DNA from: Thermopolyspora sp040678635 | Lineage (GTDB): Bacteria; Actinomycetota; Actinomycetes; Streptosporangiales; Streptosporangiaceae | DNA length: 64,000 bases | Direction: 5' to 3' | NCBI RefSeq assembly: GCF_040678635.1 | Contig: NZ_JBFATZ010000016.1 | Location: 127,960-191,959 of the forward strand | Shown here: positions 54,503 through 63,415 of the stretch, piece by piece | Layout: each line of letters starts with the position of its first letter | How positions within the stretch are numbered: the stretch's first letter is position 1 | Notes under the pieces: generated by a model | What the model was told of the DNA's origin: nothing | What the model saw: only the letters and a program-made list of their open reading frames with translations | Database searches by the model: none | Program-made: the position numbers and the translations under genes

Positions 54503-54558
54503 CGCCACGGCCGAAGCCGGACCCCGCCGGGCCGTCCCTTCTCCGTCACCGGGAAAGG

Positions 54559-54589
54559 TCGACGGCGCTCCGGTTCGGAGCGCCGTCGA
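54559..54589. terminator. 14-bp perfect hairpin between convergent genes
   Basis: TCGACGGCGCTCCG (54559-54572) pairs with CGGAGCGCCGTCGA (54576-54589) around a GTT loop. It sits between the DUF6082 gene (plus) and the LLM gene (minus), so it can act in both directions. A second, weaker hairpin (GAGCCTC / GAGGCTC, 54610-54629) lies nearer the LLM stop. Confidence 0.8.
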
Positions 54590-54638
54590 GGGCGAACCTC
54601 CGCTTTGGGGAGCCTCGTTGGGGAGGCTCGGTGGTGGC

Positions 54639-55478
54639 TTAGCGGAAGTCCTCCAGGGCTGTGGCCAGGGGCTCCAGGATGGTGGGCGGTGCGCCGTGAG
54701 GCAGGTTCATGATGGCGATGTCCGCGCCTGCTTCGCGGTAGGCGGCGACCTTTTCCAGGGCCGGGCCGAGGTCGCCGTCGGTGGGGAGCATCACGTTGAC
54801 CGAGCACTCGATTTCGGAGGGGGCGCGGCCGATGGTGGCGCAGTGGTCGAGGAGGATCTTCTTGAGGGAGGACCACTCTTCGACGGTCTGCGTGATGGCG
54901 TTCCACTGCTGGGCCCATTTGGCGACGGCGAGGAGGGTGCGCTTGGGGCCCTTGCCGCCGATGGTGATGGGCGGGTGGGGCCGCTGGATCGGCTTGGGCT
55001 CGGAGCGGGCGTGGGTGATCTTGTAGTACTGGCCGTCGAAGTCGGTGTACTCCTGGGAGAGGAGGCCGATGATGATTTGGACGCCCTCGTCGAAGCGGTC
55101 GAAGCGCTCCTTGAGTGGGGGCAGGGTGATGCCGTAGGCGTCGCATTCCATCTGGTTCCAGGCTGCGCCGACGCCGAGGTCGAGGCGGCCGTTGCTGATG
55201 ATGTCGACGGTGGCGGCCATGTTGGCGAGGACGGCCGGGTGGCGGTAGATCATGCCGGTGACCTGGCAGCCGATGCGGATGCGGCGGGTGGCCTGGGCGA
55301 GGGCGGCCAGGGAGGTCCAGCCTTCCAGGTTGGGGCCGTTGAGGTCGCCGGTGAGCGGGTAGAAGTGGTCCCAGTTCCAGGCGCTCTCGAAGATGGGGAT
55401 GTCGTCGGCGGCGACCCACAGGTCAAGCATCTGCTGCCAGGTCTGGTGCTCCGGACGCGTCTTGATGCCGAATCGCAT
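54639..55478 (-). CDS. LLM-class F420-dependent oxidoreductase in the lig operon
   Basis: A 279-aa TIM-barrel luciferase-like oxidoreductase: FGIKTRPEHQTWQQMLDLWV, SAWNWDHFYPL, CQVTGMIYRHPAVLANMAAT, GRLDLGVGAAWNQMECDAYG, and IGGKGPKRTLLAVAKWA for cofactor phosphate. The sequence suits the F420-dependent branch. It is the last gene after ligC (145 nt gap), so it may act on an aromatic or lignin-derived substrate feeding this pathway (inference). The ATG at 55478 has AGAGAGG 7 nt upstream. Confidence 0.82.
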   Translation of the reverse strand: MRFGIKTRPEHQTWQQMLDLWVAADDIPIFESAWNWDHFYPLTGDLNGPNLEGWTSLAALAQATRRIRIGCQVTGMIYRHPAVLANMAATVDIISNGRLDLGVGAAWNQMECDAYGITLPPLKERFDRFDEGVQIIIGLLSQEYTDFDGQYYKITHARSEPKPIQRPHPPITIGGKGPKRTLLAVAKWAQQWNAITQTVEEWSSLKKILLDHCATIGRAPSEIECSVNVMLPTDGDLGPALEKVAAYREAGADIAIMNLPHGAPPTILEPLATALEDFR

Positions 55479-55623
55479 GCGGGACCTCTCTTCGCTTGGC
55501 CGAGTCCGCCGAGCCGGGCCGGGACGGGCGCCGGCTCGGCGGCTTAGCGTTCTTCCGGTCGATCGGGTTGGCACATTACCGGACAAAGCACGTCGTCCGG
55601 GTAGCCCGGCCCGGGCGTCGCGG

Positions 55624-56574
55624 CTACTGCTGGGTGGCGAGTTGCTGCTCCAGGTCGCCGAGGACCTTGTAGCAGGCGAGCACCGAGGACACCGAGGCGT
55701 TGGGCTCGCGGCCCTCCTGGATGGCGGAGATGAACTCGCGGTCCTGAAGTTCGATGCCGTTGGTGGAGACGGCGACCTTGGAGACGTCGATGGGCTCCTC
55801 GCGGCCGTTGACGAGGTCGTCGTAGCGGGCGATGTAGGTGCCGTTGTCGCAGATGTAGCGGAAGAACGTGCCGAGGGGGCCGTCGTTGTTGAAGCTGAGC
55901 GACAGGGTGCAGATCTTGCCGTGCTCGGTGCGGAGCTGGATGGACATGTCCATGGCGATGCCGAGCTCGGGGTGGATGGGGCCCTGGATGGCGTTGGCGA
56001 CCGTCACCTTCTCGCCGGTCTGGTACTGGAACAGGTCCACGGTGTGCGCGGCGTGGTGCCACAGGAGGTGGTCGGTCCAGCTTCGGGGCTGGCCGAGGGC
56101 GTTCATGTTGGTGCGGCGGAAGAAGTAGGTCTGTACGTCCATCTGCTGGATGGACAGTTCGCCGGCCAGGATGCGCTGCCGTACCCACTGGTGGGAGGGG
56201 TTGAAGCGGCGGGTGTGGCCGACCATGCAGACCAGGCCGGTCTCCTTCTGGACGCGCTCGACCTGCTGGGCGTCGGCCCAGGAGTCGGCGAGGGGGATCT
56301 CCACCTGGACGTGCTTGCCGGCCCGCATCGCGGCGATGGCCTGGGCGGCGTGCAACTGGGTGGGGGTGCAGAGGATGACGGCGTCGACGTCGTCGCGGGA
56401 GAGTGCCTCGTCGAGGTCGGTGGTGGCGTGCGGAGCGCCGTACTTGGTGGCCACTTCCTTGGCCTGCTCGATGCGGCGGCTGATCACCGAGGTGACGGTG
56501 ACGCCGTCGATGGCGCTGAGTGCGTCGAGGTGCTTGATGCCGAACGCGCCGGCTCCGGCGAGTGCGATACGCAT
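55624..56574 (-). CDS. ligC: LigC-like 4-carboxy-2-hydroxymuconate-6-semialdehyde dehydrogenase
   Basis: A 316-aa Gfo/Idh/MocA-fold oxidoreductase: Rossmann loop ALAGAGAFGIKHLDAL, CTPTQLHAAQAIAAMRAGKH, VQVEIPLADS, and LLWHHAAHTVDLFQYQ near the active site. In the protocatechuate 4,5-cleavage pathway LigC oxidises the ring-cleavage product to 2-pyrone-4,6-dicarboxylate. Its place after ligA-ligB and with ligI and ligJ supports that. 139 nt separate it from ligB. Confidence 0.85.
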   Translation of the reverse strand: MRIALAGAGAFGIKHLDALSAIDGVTVTSVISRRIEQAKEVATKYGAPHATTDLDEALSRDDVDAVILCTPTQLHAAQAIAAMRAGKHVQVEIPLADSWADAQQVERVQKETGLVCMVGHTRRFNPSHQWVRQRILAGELSIQQMDVQTYFFRRTNMNALGQPRSWTDHLLWHHAAHTVDLFQYQTGEKVTVANAIQGPIHPELGIAMDMSIQLRTEHGKICTLSLSFNNDGPLGTFFRYICDNGTYIARYDDLVNGREEPIDVSKVAVSTNGIELQDREFISAIQEGREPNASVSSVLACYKVLGDLEQQLATQQ

Positions 56575-56713
56575 GGTGGCTCGTCCTTCTTACTGCTTCG
56601 ACGGCGCGGACAGGACGGCGTCCGCGGTTCGCGGTCAGGATAGGGGCTGATCACGGCCCGGTACGGCGCCGCCCCCGATGGGCGTGGCCCCGTCCGGGCC
56701 GCAAGTCCTCGGC

Positions 56714-57556
56714 TCAGGCCGCGGGCTCCCAGACGAGGTGGCCGACCGCGGTGTTGCTGGCGGGCACGTGGTAGAAGCGGTGCAGTTCCCGGGCCTTGTC
56801 GCCCAGCGCGCCCCGCATGATCAGCCACATGATGAGCTCGATGCCCTCGGCGCCGGCCTCGCGCAGGTACTCGATGTGCGGCACCTTGGCCAGGTCGGCC
56901 GGGTCGTTGAGCAGGCGCTCGACGAACGCGTGGTCCCATTCCTTGTTGATCAGGCCGGCGCGGGCGCCCTGGATCTGGTGGCTCATGCCGCCGGTGCCCC
57001 ACACCTGGACGTTGAGGTCCTCGGGGTAGCTTTCGACCGCGCGGCGGATGGCCTTGCCGAGGTTGAAGCAGCGGTTGCCGGTCGGCTGCGGGTACGTGAC
57101 GACGTTGACGGCGAGCGGGATGACCTTGGTGGGCCAGGCGGCGCGGTTGCCGTACACGAGCGACAGCGGCACGGTGAGGCCGTGGTCGACGTCGAGCTCG
57201 TTCATCATCGTGATGTCGAACTCGTCGAGGATGAGCGACTGGGCGATGTGCACGGCGAGGTCCGGGTGGCCCTCGACGACCGGGATGGGCCGCGGGCCGT
57301 ACCCCTCGTCGCACGGCTGGAACCTGTCGGCGATGCCGAGCGCGAACGTGGGGATCATCTGCAGGGACATCGCCGAGCCGTGGTCGTTGTAGCAGAGCAC
57401 GACGACGTCCGGCGGGTTCTCGTCGGCCCACTTCTTGGTCCACTCGTACCCGGCGAAGACCGGCTTCCAGTAGTCCTCCTCGGTCTTGCCGAGGTCGATG
57501 GCCGCGCCGATCGCGGGCACGTGGCTGGTGGTGACGCCGGCGGTGATGCGTGCCAT
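56714..57556 (-). CDS. ligB: Protocatechuate 4,5-dioxygenase beta subunit LigB
   Basis: A 280-aa type-II extradiol dioxygenase catalytic subunit. Iron ligands fit the LigB pattern: His12 in GVTTSHVPAIG, His59 in CYNDHGSAM and a Glu near residue 240 (EGIELIMWLIMRGAL). DVDHGLTVPL carries the catalytic His. WGTGGMSHQIQGARAG and VYGNRAAWPTKVIPLAVNVV are family stretches. It opens the protocatechuate ring between C4 and C5. Starts 1 nt after the ligA stop. Confidence 0.9.
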   Translation of the reverse strand: MARITAGVTTSHVPAIGAAIDLGKTEEDYWKPVFAGYEWTKKWADENPPDVVVLCYNDHGSAMSLQMIPTFALGIADRFQPCDEGYGPRPIPVVEGHPDLAVHIAQSLILDEFDITMMNELDVDHGLTVPLSLVYGNRAAWPTKVIPLAVNVVTYPQPTGNRCFNLGKAIRRAVESYPEDLNVQVWGTGGMSHQIQGARAGLINKEWDHAFVERLLNDPADLAKVPHIEYLREAGAEGIELIMWLIMRGALGDKARELHRFYHVPASNTAVGHLVWEPAA

Positions 57557-57557
57557 G

Positions 57558-57947
57558 TCAGTTCCCCTTGCTCTTGGAGCGCCAGCCTTCGATGCTGCGG
57601 CCGCCGGCCAGCATCATCGCCTGATACTCCTCCACAGACATTCCGGTCATGGTGCTGACGGCCTGGACGTAGCTGAGGCCGTCGCTGGCGAAGAGCTTCG
57701 CCAGGAAGTAGATGTTGCCGCCAAGATCGAGCAGTTTGCCGTAGTCGCGGTCGAGGACCGCCTGCTTCTGCTCCTCGGTCATCTTCCATTCGTCCAGGTA
57801 CGCCCGCTCGTCGGCGTGGAACCTGTCGCGGTTCTCCGCCTTCATCAGGCTCATGCAGAAGTTGTTGAGGTGGTACCCCCGGCGGGCGCGGTCCGCGGTG
57901 AAGATCGTCGTCCCAGGGATGTCATCGATGTCGGAGTAATCGATCAT
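57558..57947 (-). CDS. ligA: Protocatechuate 4,5-dioxygenase alpha subunit LigA
   Basis: A 129-aa small helical subunit that caps the LigB active site: DIPGTTIFTADRARRGYHLN, NNFCMSLMKAENRDRFHADE, DLGGNIYFLAKLFASDG, MSVEEYQAMMLAGGRS. The ATG at 57947 overlaps the ligI stop by ATGA; a TTG at 57959 in the same frame is less likely. Confidence 0.9.
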   Translation of the reverse strand: MIDYSDIDDIPGTTIFTADRARRGYHLNNFCMSLMKAENRDRFHADERAYLDEWKMTEEQKQAVLDRDYGKLLDLGGNIYFLAKLFASDGLSYVQAVSTMTGMSVEEYQAMMLAGGRSIEGWRSKSKGN

Positions 57948-58837
57948 TTGGGTCCCCAATACAGGCGGGTCGGATTGTCGACGAGAAGCGCCTGCCGCAG
58001 CTCCTCGGTCGGCGCGATGTGCGGGATGACGTCGACCAGGTGACCGTCATCGGGCATGTGGCTCTTCATGTTGGGGTGCGGCCAGTCGGTGCCCCACAGC
58101 ACGCGATCGGGGTAACGCTCCACGACCGTACGGGCGAACGGGCGCACGTCGGTGTAGTGCGGCGGACCCTGTTTCGTCAGGCGTTCGGGGCAGCTCACCT
58201 TGCTCCATACGTTCGGGTTCTCGTCCATGAAGCGCAGGAACAGGCCGAACTCGGGGCCGTCCACGGGCTTGGTGACGTCGGGGCGGCCCATGTGATCGAC
58301 GACGACGGGGACCGGCAGCGAGGTGAACAGGTTCCAGCGTTCGGCGAGGTCGGGGGCCTCGAAGTAGATGACCACGTGCCAGCCGAGCGGGGCGATGCGA
58401 TCCACCAGCTCCCGGTAGTACGCGTCCGGTTTGGGATCGACGAGGCGTTTGACGAAGTTGAACCGTATGCCGCGTACGCCCGCGTCGTTCATGTCGGCGA
58501 GCTCGGCGTCGGAGACGGTGGGGCGGATCGTGGCGATGCCGCGGGCCCGGCCGTCGGCGGAGCGCAACGCGTCCACCATGGCGGAGTTGTCGGCGCCGTG
58601 GCAGGTGGCCTGGACGATCACGCTGCGTTCGAAGCCGAGGAAGTCGCGCAGCGCGAACAGTTTGTCCTTGCCCGCGTCGACCGGGGTGTATTTGCGTTCC
58701 GGCGCGTACGGGAAGACGTCGCCGGGGCCGAACACGTGGCAGTGCGCGTCCACCGCGCCGGGCGGCGGGCTGTAGGACGGTTTGGACGGGTTCGGGTGGT
58801 AGGCGAGCCAGTCCGGGTCCGGGGTGAAGGTCGCCAT
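57944..58837 (-). CDS. ligI: 2-Pyrone-4,6-dicarboxylate hydrolase LigI
   Basis: A 297-aa amidohydrolase. DAHCHVFGPGDVFPYAPERK is the His-x-His metal region, VIVQATCHGADNSAMVDAL and GIRFNFVKRLVD are LigI stretches, VVVDHMGRPDV and LWGTDWPHPN complete the site. It hydrolyses 2-pyrone-4,6-dicarboxylate to 4-oxalomesaconate. Start ATG 58837 overlaps the ligJ stop by one base; a GTG at 58840 is also possible. Confidence 0.9.
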   Translation of the reverse strand: MATFTPDPDWLAYHPNPSKPSYSPPPGAVDAHCHVFGPGDVFPYAPERKYTPVDAGKDKLFALRDFLGFERSVIVQATCHGADNSAMVDALRSADGRARGIATIRPTVSDAELADMNDAGVRGIRFNFVKRLVDPKPDAYYRELVDRIAPLGWHVVIYFEAPDLAERWNLFTSLPVPVVVDHMGRPDVTKPVDGPEFGLFLRFMDENPNVWSKVSCPERLTKQGPPHYTDVRPFARTVVERYPDRVLWGTDWPHPNMKSHMPDDGHLVDVIPHIAPTEELRQALLVDNPTRLYWGPK

Positions 58838-59853
58838 CACAGTCCCCGGGCCTTCAGCGCGGCGTCGAGGCGCGGGTAGACGCGGCGGGCGTTGCCGCTG
58901 TACACCTGCTCACGCTGCTTGTCGGAGAGGTCGAGCGCGTCCACGTACCGCTTGGTGTCGTCGAAGTAGTGCCCGGTGCGGGGGTCGATGCCGCGGACGG
59001 CGCCGACCATCTCCGAGCCGAACAGGATGTTGTCGAGGTCGATCACCTCGAACAGCAGGTTGATGCCCGGCTGGTGGTAGACGCAGGTGTCGAAGTAGAC
59101 GTTGCGCATGACGTGGGTGTCGAGCGAGGGCTTCTTCAGCATGTCCGCCAGGCCCCGGTAGCGTCCCCAGTGGTACGGCACGGCCCCGCCGCCGTGCGGG
59201 ATGATCAGCCGCAGCTCGGGGAGGTCGGCGAACAGGTCGCCCTGGATGAGCTGCATGAACGCGGTGGTGTCGGCGTTCATGTAGTGCGCCCCGGTGGCGT
59301 GGAACACGGGCGTGCAGCTCGCCGAGACGTGCACCATCGCGGGCACGTCCAGCTCGACCATGGCCTCGTACAGGGGGTACCAGTAGCGGTCGGTGATCGG
59401 CGGCGAGTTCCACTTGCCGCCGCTCGGGTCCGGGTTGAGGTTGAGGCCGACGAAGCCCATGTCCACGCAGCGGCGCAGCTCGGCGATGGCGGCGTCGAGC
59501 GGCTCGCCGGCGGTCTGCGGGAGCTGGCACACGCCGATGAAGTTGTCGGGGAAGAGGCTCACCACGCGGGCGATCAGGTCGTTGCAGGCGCGCGCCCAGG
59601 CGATGCCGACGCCGAGGTCACCCCGGTGGTGTCCCATCGCGGAGGCGCGCGGCGAGAAGATGGTGAGGTCCGCGCCGCGTTCCCGGAGCAGGCGGAGCTG
59701 GTTCTTCTCGATCGTCTCCCGGATCTCGTCGTCGGAGATCGACGGGTACGCCGGGGCCGGTTCGCCCGCGAGGAACGCTTCGAGCTGGCGCTCGCGCCAG
59801 TCGGTGTGGGCGGCCGGTGCGGTGGTGTAGTGACCGTGACAGTCGATGATCAT
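58837..59853 (-). CDS. ligJ: 4-Oxalomesaconate hydratase LigJ
   Basis: A 338-aa amidohydrolase-fold hydratase: MIIDCHGHYTTAPAAHTDWR, FSPRASAMGHHRGD, GFVGLNLNPDPSGGKW, IIPHGGGAVPYHWGRYRG, LFGSEMVGAVRGIDPRTG, as in LigJ. It adds water to 4-oxalomesaconate; the aldolase LigK that should follow is not in this window. First gene of the operon. The ATG at 59853 has GAGGA about 8 nt upstream. Confidence 0.88.
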   Translation of the reverse strand: MIIDCHGHYTTAPAAHTDWRERQLEAFLAGEPAPAYPSISDDEIRETIEKNQLRLLRERGADLTIFSPRASAMGHHRGDLGVGIAWARACNDLIARVVSLFPDNFIGVCQLPQTAGEPLDAAIAELRRCVDMGFVGLNLNPDPSGGKWNSPPITDRYWYPLYEAMVELDVPAMVHVSASCTPVFHATGAHYMNADTTAFMQLIQGDLFADLPELRLIIPHGGGAVPYHWGRYRGLADMLKKPSLDTHVMRNVYFDTCVYHQPGINLLFEVIDLDNILFGSEMVGAVRGIDPRTGHYFDDTKRYVDALDLSDKQREQVYSGNARRVYPRLDAALKARGL

Positions 59854-60139
59854 GTGGCTGGTCCTCGGCCCTTTCGTGGTCCACCGGGGGCATCAGGTAC
59901 CTGGATGCGCGAATACCCCCATTGGTTCGTACTGTGCCAGGTCCCTTTCCCTTTTCGTCACGGATCTTCTAGTGAGCGGAAGATTCCGAGCCGTTTTGGT
60001 TAACAATCTCGTTCACAACATCGCCGTACCGGACGTCGTAGCAGGTCAGACGGGGATGCCCGACATCCGACCCCCCGCCCGTGACGGGGTGGCATGAACC
60101 GCTCTGCCACGTTCGTTCCTCGCCTGAGACGCTACCCAC
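59854..60139. promoter_or_regulatory. Divergent control region, lig operon / MFS exporter
   Basis: A 286-bp region with a low-GC centre (about 59925-60030). It contains GTTAAC-AATCTC-GTTCAC (60000-60017), an imperfect palindrome that could bind an IclR- or GntR-type regulator. No regulator gene is adjacent and I cannot place promoters with confidence. Confidence 0.35.
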
Positions 60140-61411
60140 GTGAGCGAATCAGCAGGTGGCCCCGAAGTGTCCCCCGTCCGCGGCGACGACACGGCTCCGG
60201 TGGCGTCCCGGCGGCGGTTGTTCGCCGCGCTCGTGGCGCTGTCGACCGGCGCGTTCTGTTTCGTGACCGCCGAGCTGCTCCCGATCGGGCTGCTCACCCT
60301 CATCTCCCGCGATCTGCGCTACTCGGAGTCCGAGACCGGCCTGCTGGTCACCGGGTACGCGGTGGTGGTCATCATCGCCTCGGTGCCGCTGACGCGGCTG
60401 ACCCAGCGGCTGCCGCGCCGGGGGCTGCTCGGCGGCACGCTCGTGGTGTTCGTCGTCTCCACCCTGTTGTCGGCGACCGCGACGGGCTATGCCGTGCTGC
60501 TCGCGGCGCGGCTGCTCACCGCCCTCGGCCAGGCGCTGTTCTGGTCCATCGCCGGGCCCACGGTCGCCGCCCTGTTCCCGCCCGAGGTACGGGGGCGGGT
60601 GGTGTCGCAGTTGGCGATCGGGGCCTCCCTCGCCCCGGTGCTCGGCGTGCCCGTCGGCGTCTGGCTCGGCCAGTCGGTCGGATGGCGTGCCCCGTTCGCG
60701 GTGCTCGCCGGGCTCGGCCTGCTCACCGGCCTCGCCATGGTCGCGTCGCTGCCGGGCCGTACCGCCCAGCCGGCCGGGTCCATGCGCGGCAGCGCGCCCG
60801 ACGCCCGCCGCTACGCCATCCTCATGATCGTCACCGCGCTCGCCGTGACCGGCACCCTGACCGCCTACACCTACGTCACGCCGTACCTGCTGCGGGTCGC
60901 TGACTTCGCCCCGGCCTCACTCGGGCCGCTGCTGCTGGTCAACGGCATCGCGGGAGTGGTGGCCGCGTCCTCGATCAGCGCCTTCGTCGACCGCCGCCCC
61001 CGGCTGTCGCTGGCCGTGCCGCTCGCGGTGACCGCCGTCGCCTGGCTCACCCTGTACGCCTTCGGCACCGTCCAGGCCGCCGTCGTGGCAGCCCTGGTCC
61101 TGGTCGGCCTCGGCTTCAACGCCCTGCCCCCGGCCATCGCCAGCCGGATCCTGCGCGTCGCTCCCGGCAGCGTGGATGTCGCCTCGGCGGGCGGCAGTTC
61201 CGCCTTCAACGTCGGCATCGCGGCGGGCTCCCTCTTCGGCGGGCTGCTCCTGTCCGGCCCGGGCGTGCGGATTCTCCCCCTGGTCGCCGCCGTCCTGACG
61301 GCGCTCGCCCTCGCCCTGCTGCTCGCCGAGCCGCGCCTCGCCCGCCGCAGCCACCAGGGCCCCGCCAGAGCCGCCGCGCCGATGACGGCGACCGACCCGA
61401 CGCACGGGTGA
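60140..61411 (+). CDS. MFS drug/sugar exporter (DHA1/AraJ-like)
   Basis: A 423-aa protein with 12 predicted membrane helices, starting at about residue 27 (ALVALSTGAFCFVTAELLPI, the DHA1 motif with TAELLPIGLL). RLTQRLPRRG is the conserved loop 2-3 motif A, and GQSVGWRAPFAVLAGLG the motif-C region. Predicted proton-driven efflux; substrate unknown. GTG start at 60140 without a clear ribosome site. Divergent from the lig operon, so possibly but not necessarily linked to aromatic stress. Confidence 0.82.
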   Translation: MSESAGGPEVSPVRGDDTAPVASRRRLFAALVALSTGAFCFVTAELLPIGLLTLISRDLRYSESETGLLVTGYAVVVIIASVPLTRLTQRLPRRGLLGGTLVVFVVSTLLSATATGYAVLLAARLLTALGQALFWSIAGPTVAALFPPEVRGRVVSQLAIGASLAPVLGVPVGVWLGQSVGWRAPFAVLAGLGLLTGLAMVASLPGRTAQPAGSMRGSAPDARRYAILMIVTALAVTGTLTAYTYVTPYLLRVADFAPASLGPLLLVNGIAGVVAASSISAFVDRRPRLSLAVPLAVTAVAWLTLYAFGTVQAAVVAALVLVGLGFNALPPAIASRILRVAPGSVDVASAGGSSAFNVGIAAGSLFGGLLLSGPGVRILPLVAAVLTALALALLLAEPRLARRSHQGPARAAAPMTATDPTHG

Positions 61412-61415
61412 GACG

Positions 61416-61445
61416 CGAGATGAGATGGGACGAGATGAGATGGGA
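61416..61445. repeat. 15-bp tandem duplication before the LLM gene
   Basis: CGAGATGAGATGGGA occurs twice in tandem just after the MFS gene's stop, within a purine-rich GAGATG tract running to about 61457. Confidence 0.85.
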
Positions 61446-61480
61446 GACGAGATGCGAGGGTCACGAAGGGACGGATCGCC

Positions 61481-62479
61481 TTGAGGATCGGTGTTTTCCT
61501 GGTCGCTGCGCAGTTTCCCGGCCAGTCCTCGGGTCAGGTGCTGCGCGACACCGTGGAGACGATCGTCGCGGCCGAGCGGGCCGGGTTCGACGACGCGTGG
61601 ATCGCCGAACACCACTTCATGTCGTACGGCGTGTGCCCCTCGGCGACCACGCTCGCCGGGGTGGCGCTGGGCCGTACCGAGCGGATCCACATCGGCACGG
61701 CGGTGAGCGTGCTGAGCACGCGGCACCCGGTCGCGCTCGCCGAGGAGGCCGCGATCCTGCACCACACCTCCGGCGGACGCTTCATCCTCGGCGTGGGCCG
61801 GGGCGGCCCCTGGATGGACCTGGAGGTCTTCGACACCGGCCTGCCCCGTTTCGAGCGCGGCTTCGCCGAGTCGCTGGACCTGCTTCGCGCCGCGCTGACC
61901 CGGACGATCGTCAAGGCCGACGGCGAGTTCTTCCGTTTCCGCGAGGTGCCGATGACGCCGGAGCCGCCCGGCCTGCGTCCGGTGGTCGCCTGCACCTCGC
62001 CGCCGACCGCGTCCCTGGCGGCCGAACGCGGCCTCCCCATGCTGCTCGGCCTGCACATCGGCGACGAGGAGAAGGCCGCGATGATCGACCACTACACGAG
62101 CGCGCTTCCGCCGGGCACCAGACCACCCGGTACCCACATCGCCGCGGCCGTGGCCCACGTCGCGGACACCACCGAGCGGGCCGTCGCCGAACTCAAGAGC
62201 GCGATGCCCGGCTGGCTCCGCCCCGGTCTGGCCGGCTATGTCCCCATCGACGGCCGCGTCCGCCCGGCGACCGACGTCGACGCGTACGTTGACCTGCTCT
62301 GCCGCATCCACCCGGTCGGCTCCCCCGCCCACTGTGCGGAGCGCCTGCTCCGCACGGTCGAGCGAACGGGCGTGCACCACCTGATCCTTCTGGTCGAGGG
62401 CACGGGCGATCACGCCAGAGTGCTGGAGAACGTGGCCAGGCTGGGCGCCGAGGTCCTCCCCCTGGTACGGCAGGCCTGA
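61481..62479 (+). CDS. LLM-class flavin-dependent oxidoreductase
   Basis: A 332-aa luciferase-like monooxygenase: IGVFLVAAQFPGQSSGQVLR, FDDAWIAEHHFMSYGVCPSA (the EHH motif), RIHIGTAVSVLSTRHPVALA, GGRFILGVGRGGPWMDLEVF. FMNH2-type members with EHH are related to bacterial luciferase alpha. The substrate is unknown. TTG start at 61481 with AAGGGA about 10 nt upstream. It follows the MFS gene by 69 bp and may share its transcript. Confidence 0.8.
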   Translation: MRIGVFLVAAQFPGQSSGQVLRDTVETIVAAERAGFDDAWIAEHHFMSYGVCPSATTLAGVALGRTERIHIGTAVSVLSTRHPVALAEEAAILHHTSGGRFILGVGRGGPWMDLEVFDTGLPRFERGFAESLDLLRAALTRTIVKADGEFFRFREVPMTPEPPGLRPVVACTSPPTASLAAERGLPMLLGLHIGDEEKAAMIDHYTSALPPGTRPPGTHIAAAVAHVADTTERAVAELKSAMPGWLRPGLAGYVPIDGRVRPATDVDAYVDLLCRIHPVGSPAHCAERLLRTVERTGVHHLILLVEGTGDHARVLENVARLGAEVLPLVRQA

Positions 62480-62530
62480 CCGTAGCCGACCAACCGGGAT
62501 GAAGGGGTACGGGTCCTGCCTGCGTCGGCG

Positions 62531-63361
62531 TCAGCGCGTCGAAGCGTTGAGCGCCGCCGCGACGGCCTCGTTAAAGGTCGAGGAGCCCACGAGCCCCTGC
62601 CCGCCGTCCACGACGATGTGGGCGCCGGTGACGAAGCCGCCGAGCGGTGAGGCGAGCACCGAGGCCATCACGCCGATCTCCTCGGCGTCGCCGTACCGGC
62701 CGAGGGGGATCATCTTGAGCCAGGTGTCCTTGTCGGCGGCCTGCTCCAGGCGGCGCATCCCCTCGGTGTCGGCGATCGGCCCGGGGGCGATGGAGTTGCA
62801 GCGGATGCCGTAGCGGCTCCACTCAAGGGCGAGGTTGCGCATCAGGTGATCGACACCGGCCTTCGCGGCGCCGACATGCGCCTGGTACGCGAACGGCACG
62901 GACGCCTGCGCGGCCGAGATGAACAACAGGGTGCCCCGGGTCTCGCGCAGTTGCTCGAACGCGGCGGCGGCGGTGTGCCAGCTTCCGAGCAGGTCGATCT
63001 CGACGACGGTACGGAAGCCGTTCGGGCTGATCTTCTCGGCGGGCGCGACGAAGTTGCCGGCGGCCCCGGCGACCACGACCGACGCCGGCCCCAGCTCCTC
63101 GGCGCTCCTGGCGAACGCGTCGGCCACGGCGGCGGGGTCGCGAACGTCGGCGGCCACCGCACACACCTTCGCGCCGAGCCCCCGCAGCTTCTCCGCGGCC
63201 CCGTCGAGACGCTCCTGCGACCGGCCGCAGATCGTGACCGCGGCGCCGAGTCGCGCGAAGGCGGCGGCGATTCCCAAGGTGACGCCGCTGCCGCCGCCGG
63301 TGAGAAATGCGGTCTTTCCAGACAACAGCGTGGGCGAAAGCAGATCTGTCAGGCTAGCCAC
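62531..63361 (-). CDS. SDR oxidoreductase, 2,4-dienoyl-CoA reductase-like
   Basis: A 276-aa short-chain dehydrogenase: TAFLTGGGSGVTLGIAAAFA binds NADP(H), AADVRDPAAV, VAGAAGNFVAPAEKISPNGF, a Ser near FISAAQAS, and YQAHVGAAKAGVDHLMRNLA with the Tyr-x(6)-Lys-like region. AAGNF and the NGF stretch are typical of 2,4-dienoyl-CoA reductases (DECR). It lies beside an acyl-CoA synthetase fragment, so a fatty-acid or aromatic acyl-CoA role is plausible. GTG start with GGAGGG 7 nt upstream. Confidence 0.8.
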   Translation of the reverse strand: MASLTDLLSPTLLSGKTAFLTGGGSGVTLGIAAAFARLGAAVTICGRSQERLDGAAEKLRGLGAKVCAVAADVRDPAAVADAFARSAEELGPASVVVAGAAGNFVAPAEKISPNGFRTVVEIDLLGSWHTAAAAFEQLRETRGTLLFISAAQASVPFAYQAHVGAAKAGVDHLMRNLALEWSRYGIRCNSIAPGPIADTEGMRRLEQAADKDTWLKMIPLGRYGDAEEIGVMASVLASPLGGFVTGAHIVVDGGQGLVGSSTFNEAVAAALNASTR

Positions 63362-63415
63362 GGGTCACCCTCCGTCGGGTTCGATCAACGTACAGATGGT
63401 TGCCACTGCGCGGGG

